64,000 nt of DNA from contig NZ_BNEB01000005.1 in assembly GCF_016860545.1 (NCBI RefSeq), forward strand, positions 806,001 through 870,000, written 5' to 3'. Source of the DNA: Streptomyces asoensis. Its GTDB lineage: Bacteria > Actinomycetota > Actinomycetes > Streptomycetales > Streptomycetaceae. The notes beneath the pieces were generated by a model, which saw nothing but the letters and a program-made list of their open reading frames with translations, searched no databases and was not told the origin of the DNA. Every line of letters starts with the position of its first letter. The stretch's first letter is position 1. Below, piece by piece: positions 60,035-64,000 of the stretch. The translations under genes and the position numbers were made by a program.

Positions 60035-60999
60035 GGCGTGCGCGCTTGCGGGCGCAGGGGTTCCCACCAGTCGCGGTGGTCGCGGTACCAGGCGACCGTC
60101 CCGGCGAGACCGGCGGTGAAGTCGTGCCGGGGCCGGTAGCCGAGCTCGTCGCGGGCCTTCGTCCAGTCGACGCAGTAGCGCAGGTCGTGGCCCTTGCGGT
60201 CCTCGACGTGCCGGACCCGGTCCCAGCCCGCCCCGCAGGCGTCGAGGAGCAGACCGGTCAGCTCGCGGTTGCTCAGCTGGGTGCCGCCGCCCAGGTTGTA
60301 CACCTCGCCGGGGCGGCCCTTCGTGCGCACGAGGTCGACGCCCCGGCAGTGGTCCTCGACGTGCAGCCAGTCGCGGACGTGGCGTCCGTCGCCGTACAGG
60401 GGGACCTGCTCGCCGTCCAGGAGGTTCGTGACGAAGAGCGGGATCACCTTCTCGGGGTACTGGCGCGGGCCGTAGTTGTTGGAGCAGCGGGTGACGCGGA
60501 CGTCCAGGCCGTGGGTGCGGTGGTGGGCGAGGGCGATCAGGTCGGAGGACGCCTTGGAGGCGGCGTACGGCGAGTTGGGGCTCAGCGGCTGCTCCTCGGT
60601 CCAGGCGCCGGTCTCGATGGAGCCGTAGACCTCGTCGGTGGAGACGTGCACGAAGGGACCGACGCCGTGCCGCAGGGCCGCGTCCAGGAGCGTCTGGGTG
60701 CCGAGGACGTTGGTGCGCACGAAGGCGCCCGCGCCGTCGATGGAGCGGTCGACGTGGGACTCGGCCGCGAAGTGGACGACCTGGTCGGCGCCGGCCGTCA
60801 CCCGGTCCACGAGGTCGGCGTCGCAGATGTCGCCGTGCGTGAACTCCAGGCGGGGGTGGCCGGTGGGCAGGTTGGCGGGGTTTCCGGCGTAGGTGAGCTT
60901 GTCCAGGACGGTGACGCGGACGGCCGGGTCGCGGGCCAGCAGGCCGCGCACGTACGCCGAGCCGATGAATCCGGCGGCCCCGGTGACGAGGAGGTTCAT
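60031..60999 (-). CDS. rmlB: dTDP-glucose 4,6-dehydratase (RmlB)
   Basis: 322 residues. LLVTGAAGFIGSAYVRGLL (NAD-binding GxxGxxG), FVHVSTDEVYGSIETGAWTE with the TDE active-site triplet, PYAASKASSDLIALAHH (YxxxK) and VTRCSNNYGPRQYPEKVIPL, all standard for the family. It converts dTDP-glucose to dTDP-4-keto-6-deoxyglucose. ATG at 60999 overlaps the RmlA stop by 4 bp, and its own stop overlaps RmlD by 4 bp. Length is normal. Confidence 0.96.
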   Translation of the reverse strand: MNLLVTGAAGFIGSAYVRGLLARDPAVRVTVLDKLTYAGNPANLPTGHPRLEFTHGDICDADLVDRVTAGADQVVHFAAESHVDRSIDGAGAFVRTNVLGTQTLLDAALRHGVGPFVHVSTDEVYGSIETGAWTEEQPLSPNSPYAASKASSDLIALAHHRTHGLDVRVTRCSNNYGPRQYPEKVIPLFVTNLLDGEQVPLYGDGRHVRDWLHVEDHCRGVDLVRTKGRPGEVYNLGGGTQLSNRELTGLLLDACGAGWDRVRHVEDRKGHDLRYCVDWTKARDELGYRPRHDFTAGLAGTVAWYRDHRDWWEPLRPQARTP

Positions 61000-62063
61000 G
61001 GGTGGATCTGTACCTTGCTGTGGTCGCCGAGCACCAGCCGGTGGGCGCTGGACACCCCGGTCGCCGGGGTGACCTCGACGTGCCGGCCGATCAGCGAGTT
61101 CTCGATGCGGCCCACGCCTTCGATGGAGGAGTCGCGCAGCACGATGGAGAACTCCAGCTCGCTGTCGGTGATCCGGCAGTTCTCGCCGACGGAGGTGAAG
61201 GGGCCGATGTAGGAGTCGCGGACCTCGCTGCCCGCGCCCAGCAGGACCGGTCCGACCAGACGCGAGTTCACCACGCGGGCGCCCGCCTCCACGACGACCC
61301 GGCCGACGGTCTCGGAGGAGTCGTCGACCTCGCCCTCGATGCGCCGCTCGACGCCCTCCAGCACGGTCCGGTTGACCTCCAGCATGTCGACGACGTTGCC
61401 GGTGTCCTTCCAGTAGCCCTTGATGATCGTGGAGCGCACCCGGGCGCCGGTGTCGATCAGCTGCTGGAGGGCGTCGGTGATCTCCAGCTCACCGCGTCCG
61501 GACGGCCGGACGGCGCGGACGGCGTCGTGGATCGCGGGGGTGAAGAGGTAGACGCCGACCAGCGCGAGGTCGCTCCTGGGGTGCGCGGGCTTCTCCTCCA
61601 GGCCGACGACCTGTCCGGCGGGGTCCAGCTCGGCCACGCCGAAGGCGCGGGGGTCACGGACGCGGGTGAGGAGGATCTGGGCGTCGGGGCGGGTCCGGCG
61701 GAACTCGTCGACGAGGTCGGTGATGCCGCCGACGATGAAGTTGTCGCCCAGGTACATCACGAAGTCGTCGTCGCCGAGGAAGTCCCGCGCGACGATCACC
61801 GCGTGGGCCAGGCCGAGCGGCCTGTCCTGCGGGATGTAGGTGACGTCGAGGCCGAAGCGGGAGCCGTCGCCGACGGCTTCGCGGATCTCCGCCGCCGTGT
61901 CGCCCACGATGACCCCGACCTCGGTGACACCGGCGGCGGCGATGGACTCCAGGCCGTAGAAGAGGACGGCCTTGTTGGCCACCGGCACGAGCTGTTTGGC
62001 CGAGGTGTGGGTGATCGGCCGCAGGCGGGTCCCGGCGCCGCCGGACAGCACGAGAGCCTTCAT
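60996..62063 (-). CDS. rmlA: Glucose-1-phosphate thymidylyltransferase, long (StrD/LbH) form
   Basis: 355 residues from ATG 62063 (GGAG 8 nt upstream). Nucleotidyltransferase motif KALVLSGGAGTRLRPITHTS followed by AKQLVPVANKAVLFYGLESI, then VMYLGDNFIVGGITDLVDEF and FGVAELDPAGQVVGLEEKP. Unlike the 290-residue RmlA of enterobacteria it has a C-terminal left-handed beta-helix (SSETVGRVVVEAGARVVNSR; ITDSELEFSIVLRDSSIEGV), as in the StrD type found in antibiotic and wall-sugar clusters. It makes dTDP-glucose, the first step of the island's pathway. First gene of the rmlABD-methyltransferase operon. Confidence 0.94.
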   Translation of the reverse strand: MKALVLSGGAGTRLRPITHTSAKQLVPVANKAVLFYGLESIAAAGVTEVGVIVGDTAAEIREAVGDGSRFGLDVTYIPQDRPLGLAHAVIVARDFLGDDDFVMYLGDNFIVGGITDLVDEFRRTRPDAQILLTRVRDPRAFGVAELDPAGQVVGLEEKPAHPRSDLALVGVYLFTPAIHDAVRAVRPSGRGELEITDALQQLIDTGARVRSTIIKGYWKDTGNVVDMLEVNRTVLEGVERRIEGEVDDSSETVGRVVVEAGARVVNSRLVGPVLLGAGSEVRDSYIGPFTSVGENCRITDSELEFSIVLRDSSIEGVGRIENSLIGRHVEVTPATGVSSAHRLVLGDHSKVQIHP

Positions 62064-62130
62064 CGGGGTCACTCCAGCCCCGGTCGCCCGGCCGCGACCG
62101 ATTCATCCGCTCGTGCGCACTGTCTGCCGG

Positions 62131-62316
62131 TCAGTCCTCACCCCTGACAATGTTCCATTCCGCGCCGGTCTGCATCCCGGCCGTCGCGGAAGGTGCGGCG
62201 GCGACGGCGGGCAGGCACGTGCGCAGCGCGGTCGACTGGCGGCGGATCCGGCGGGCCCTGGCCCAGCCGGTCTCGGCCCGGAGGATCACCGGTTGCTCCT
62301 CGGTGTGCGCGGTCAC
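62131..62316 (-). CDS. Possible 61-residue small protein
   Basis: GTG 62316; AAGGA lies 12 nt upstream, a little far. Starts TAHTEEQPVILRAETGWARA, continues basic (RRIRRQSTALRTCLPAVAAA) and ends GAEWNIVRGED. The mixture of acidic, basic and aromatic residues is less random than shadow frames, but I recognise no family. A second frame from 62329 overlaps. The region is otherwise a gap between the rml operon and the DUF6479 gene. Confidence 0.4.
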   Translation of the reverse strand: MTAHTEEQPVILRAETGWARARRIRRQSTALRTCLPAVAAAPSATAGMQTGAEWNIVRGED

Positions 62317-62390
62317 GACGGTTCATCATCCTTCTCGGTCACAGGGCTTGTGCCCCTGGTTCAGCCGGCACCGGGGCCTGCGCTGCCGAA

Positions 62391-62732
62391 TCAGCCGCCG
62401 GAGCCCTCCTCCCAGCGGGGGCGGCGCTGGTCGGCGCTGTCCCGGCTGCCGGTGGGCCGCAGTTGGTGCGGGGTGAGGCGTTCGCCGTCCGTGGGCTCGG
62501 GCATCGCGTTGGGTTCGCGGGTGCGGTGGGTCTCGTGGGCCGGGGCGGTCCCGGGCCTGCGGGGCTGTTCGTGCGGCGCCGGGGGCGCGGGCTCGCGGCT
62601 GCGGACCTTGAAACCGAGCCGGAACGCCCAGATCAGACCGCCGACGAGGACGAGCCCGACGGCGATGAAGGCGACGGTGGCCAGCGCGGACCTTCCGGAT
62701 GCCGCGACGAAGACGGAGGCGAAGGTGTCCAT
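62391..62732 (-). CDS. DUF6479-like membrane protein
   Basis: 113 residues. Extracellular N-terminus, one membrane helix (ATVAFIAVGLVLVGGLIWAF), then the conserved cytoplasmic stretch GFKVRSREPAPPAPHEQP and the C-terminal GERLTPHQLRPTGSRDSADQ followed by RRPRWEEGS, which match Streptomyces DUF6479 proteins as I know them. Function unknown; often found as single genes. It lies 50 bp after the PP2C gene on the same strand, so it may be co-transcribed with it. Confidence 0.8.
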   Translation of the reverse strand: MDTFASVFVAASGRSALATVAFIAVGLVLVGGLIWAFRLGFKVRSREPAPPAPHEQPRRPGTAPAHETHRTREPNAMPEPTDGERLTPHQLRPTGSRDSADQRRPRWEEGSGG

Positions 62733-62782
62733 GGGCGCCGGGTACCCCGTCCGTGCCGCGGGACACGTGGGGTTCCGACGGC

Positions 62783-64000
62783 TCAGCCGGTCGGCGTCAG
62801 CTCGCTCCACACCTGCTTGCCGCCGCTGACCGGCACGGTCCCCCAGGCCTGCGACACCGCCTCCACCAGGAGGATGCCCCGGCCGCCGGTGGCCTCCCAG
62901 CCGAGGCTGGCCGGCTTGACCGGGCTGCGGGGCGAGGTGTCGGTGACGGCGACCCGCAGCCGGTGGTTGACGAGGGTGAGGTCGAGGCGGACCCGGCCGT
63001 CGGTGTGCACCAGGGCGTTGGTGACCAGTTCGGACACGACGAGCAGGGCGGCGTCCAGGGTGTGCGCCGACACACCCCAGGCGCGCAGCGTGCGCCGGGT
63101 GAAGCGCCGGGCCTGGCGGGCCGCCTCGGGCACCCGCCACACGGTCCAGCCCTCGCGCAGGGGTTTGACGGCCATGCCGTCGTAGCGCATCAGCAGGAGG
63201 GCCACGTCGTCGCCGCGGTGGGCGCCGCCGAGCAGGGTGTCGGCGACGAGGCCGAGGTGGGCGGGGTCGGCGGCGGACGCGGCGCGGGCGAGGCGGTCGA
63301 GACCGGTGTCGATGTCCAGGCCGGCGGACTCCACGAGGCCGTCCGTGGTCAGGACGACGACGGCGCCGGGGACCAGGCGCAGCGGGGTCATCGGGAACTC
63401 GGCCCGGGTGACGACGCCGAGGGGCGGACCCCCGTCGGCCTCGGCGATCTCGGTCGAGCCGTCCGGGTGGCGCAGGACGGGGGGCGGGTGTCCGGCCCGG
63501 ACGCACCAGGCGGTGCCCTCCTCCATGTCGACGTCGACATAGCAGCAGGTGACGAAGAGGTCGGTCTCCAGTTCCATCAGGAGCCGGTTGGCATGGGAGA
63601 CCACGACGTCCGGCGGGTGGCCCTCGGCCGCGTAGGCGCGCAGCGCCGTGCGCATCTGGCCCATGAGGGTCGCGGCGGCGGCGCTGTGCCCCTGGACGTC
63701 GCCGATGACGAGGGCGACATGGTGGTCCGGGAGCGGGATGACGTCGTACCAGTCGCCGCCCACCTCCAGGCCCGCGGTGGCCGGGAGATAGCGGGCGACG
63801 GCCACGCCGCCGGGGAGTTCGGGCAGGCGGCGCGGGAGCAGCTGGCGCTGGAGCATGCCGACGAGTTCGTGCTCCGCGTCGAAGGCACGGGCACGCGTCA
63901 GGGCCTGTCCGGCGAGTCCGGCGAAGGCGGTGAGCAGGGCCCGTTCGTCGGGGCGGAACTCGTGCGGCTCGTCCCAGCCGATGAGGCAGACGCCGGCCGT
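62783..64000 (-). CDS. PP2C phosphatase with anti-sigma-type ATPase domain (5' end cut by window)
   Basis: The frame is open to the window end; the first visible residues (AGVCLIGWDEPHEFRPDERA) look like the tail of a GAF domain. Then LLPRRLPELPGGVAVARYLP and the PP2C core: LEVGGDWYDVIPLPDHHVAL, VIGDVQGHSAAAATLMGQM, VRAGHPPPVLRHPDGST, VVLTTDGLVESAG and HRGDDVALLLMRYDG. A HATPase_c (RsbW-like) domain closes the protein: LLVVSELVTNALVHTDGRVR and GGRGILLVEAVSQAWGTVPV. Such fusions act in partner switching, where the phosphatase and kinase-like halves control anti-anti-sigma factors; they are numerous in Streptomyces. Confidence 0.9.
   Translation of the reverse strand, partial: TAGVCLIGWDEPHEFRPDERALLTAFAGLAGQALTRARAFDAEHELVGMLQRQLLPRRLPELPGGVAVARYLPATAGLEVGGDWYDVIPLPDHHVALVIGDVQGHSAAAATLMGQMRTALRAYAAEGHPPDVVVSHANRLLMELETDLFVTCCYVDVDMEEGTAWCVRAGHPPPVLRHPDGSTEIAEADGGPPLGVVTRAEFPMTPLRLVPGAVVVLTTDGLVESAGLDIDTGLDRLARAASAADPAHLGLVADTLLGGAHRGDDVALLLMRYDGMAVKPLREGWTVWRVPEAARQARRFTRRTLRAWGVSAHTLDAALLVVSELVTNALVHTDGRVRLDLTLVNHRLRVAVTDTSPRSPVKPASLGWEATGGRGILLVEAVSQAWGTVPVSGGKQVWSELTPTG

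Noticed and set aside
55032..62063. Secondary-metabolite gene cluster
   Set aside because: There are deoxysugar genes, a glycosyltransferase and a methyltransferase but no polyketide synthase, peptide synthetase, terpene or RiPP core. Wall-glycan synthesis is the simpler reading.
1..64000. tRNA, rRNA, CRISPR, insertion sequences, prophage or attachment sites
   Set aside because: I looked for tRNA-like GTTCGA arms, regularly spaced repeats, transposase/integrase motifs and terminal inverted repeats and found none I could support.

Overview
The window is high-GC (about 72%) actinobacterial chromosome and most probably Streptomyces. GTG and TTG starts are frequent, as are ATGA/GTGA gene overlaps and leaderless-looking starts. 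The family content also fits: ROK-controlled sugar ABC importers, SpoIIE/PP2C phosphatases, streptogrisin-like protease, mycothiol-dependent formaldehyde dehydrogenase with its MBL-fold partner, DUF6479 and F420-type PPOX proteins. I see no rRNA, tRNA, CRISPR array, transposase or prophage genes. The segment reads as ordinary chromosome with accessory islands.

Layout. (1) 1-8.5 kb: a minus-strand carbohydrate uptake locus with a binding protein, two MalF/MalG-type permeases and two unrecognised helical proteins that may be a polysaccharide-degrading pair. A ROK repressor and a divergent ASKHA sugar kinase share a promoter region carrying a clear dyad operator. A perfect 18-bp hairpin separates the binding-protein gene from the permease genes. 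(2) 8.7-20.9 kb: PAP2 phosphatase with a beta-repeat tail, a GT39-like membrane glycosyltransferase, an RpiR regulator, an ANTAR-GAF-PAS-PP2C signalling protein, a peptidoglycan-binding membrane protein, an ATP-grasp enzyme and a FolD paralogue. A TetR regulator follows, whose likely operators are visible at its own promoter and at the downstream DUF35 gene. (3) 21-28.5 kb: a large secreted alpha/beta-hydrolase, an F420-type PPOX protein, a MalY-type PLP enzyme, a DUF3800 protein, a membrane-anchored streptogrisin-like protease and a 56-residue conserved-looking small protein. (4) 28.6-34.4 kb: a second ROK-regulated sugar ABC importer followed by a Gfo/Idh oxidoreductase, with two copies of a 19-bp operator-like dyad between the ROK gene and the permease operon.

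(5) 34.4-43 kb: L,D-transpeptidase, a group II PLP decarboxylase, an SDR, the mycothiol-dependent formaldehyde/nitrosothiol detoxification pair, an ABC exporter and small secreted and SnoaL-like proteins. (6) 43.2-54.9 kb: a secreted GH27 alpha-galactosidase with ricin-type lectin module, a UGT-like glycosyltransferase broken by an apparent 2-nt frameshift, a 918-residue KAP-like membrane NTPase, a TetR/secreted beta-propeller pair, a GH5 glycosidase of endoglycoceramidase type and an XdhC-like protein. (7) 55-62 kb: a dTDP-sugar/cell-surface glycan island with metallophosphoesterase, GT2 transferase, RmlC, a methyltransferase, and RmlD, RmlB and RmlA in an overlapping operon. (8) 62-64 kb: small proteins, DUF6479 and a second PP2C phosphatase with an anti-sigma-type ATPase domain, cut by the window end.

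No complete, obviously new multi-gene system stands out. The best leads are the KAP-like membrane NTPase, the TetR operator pair, the two ROK operator regions, the SBP-permease hairpin, the leader with competing hairpins near 55.0 kb, and the broken glycosyltransferase. All family calls come from reading motifs; no database search was run.
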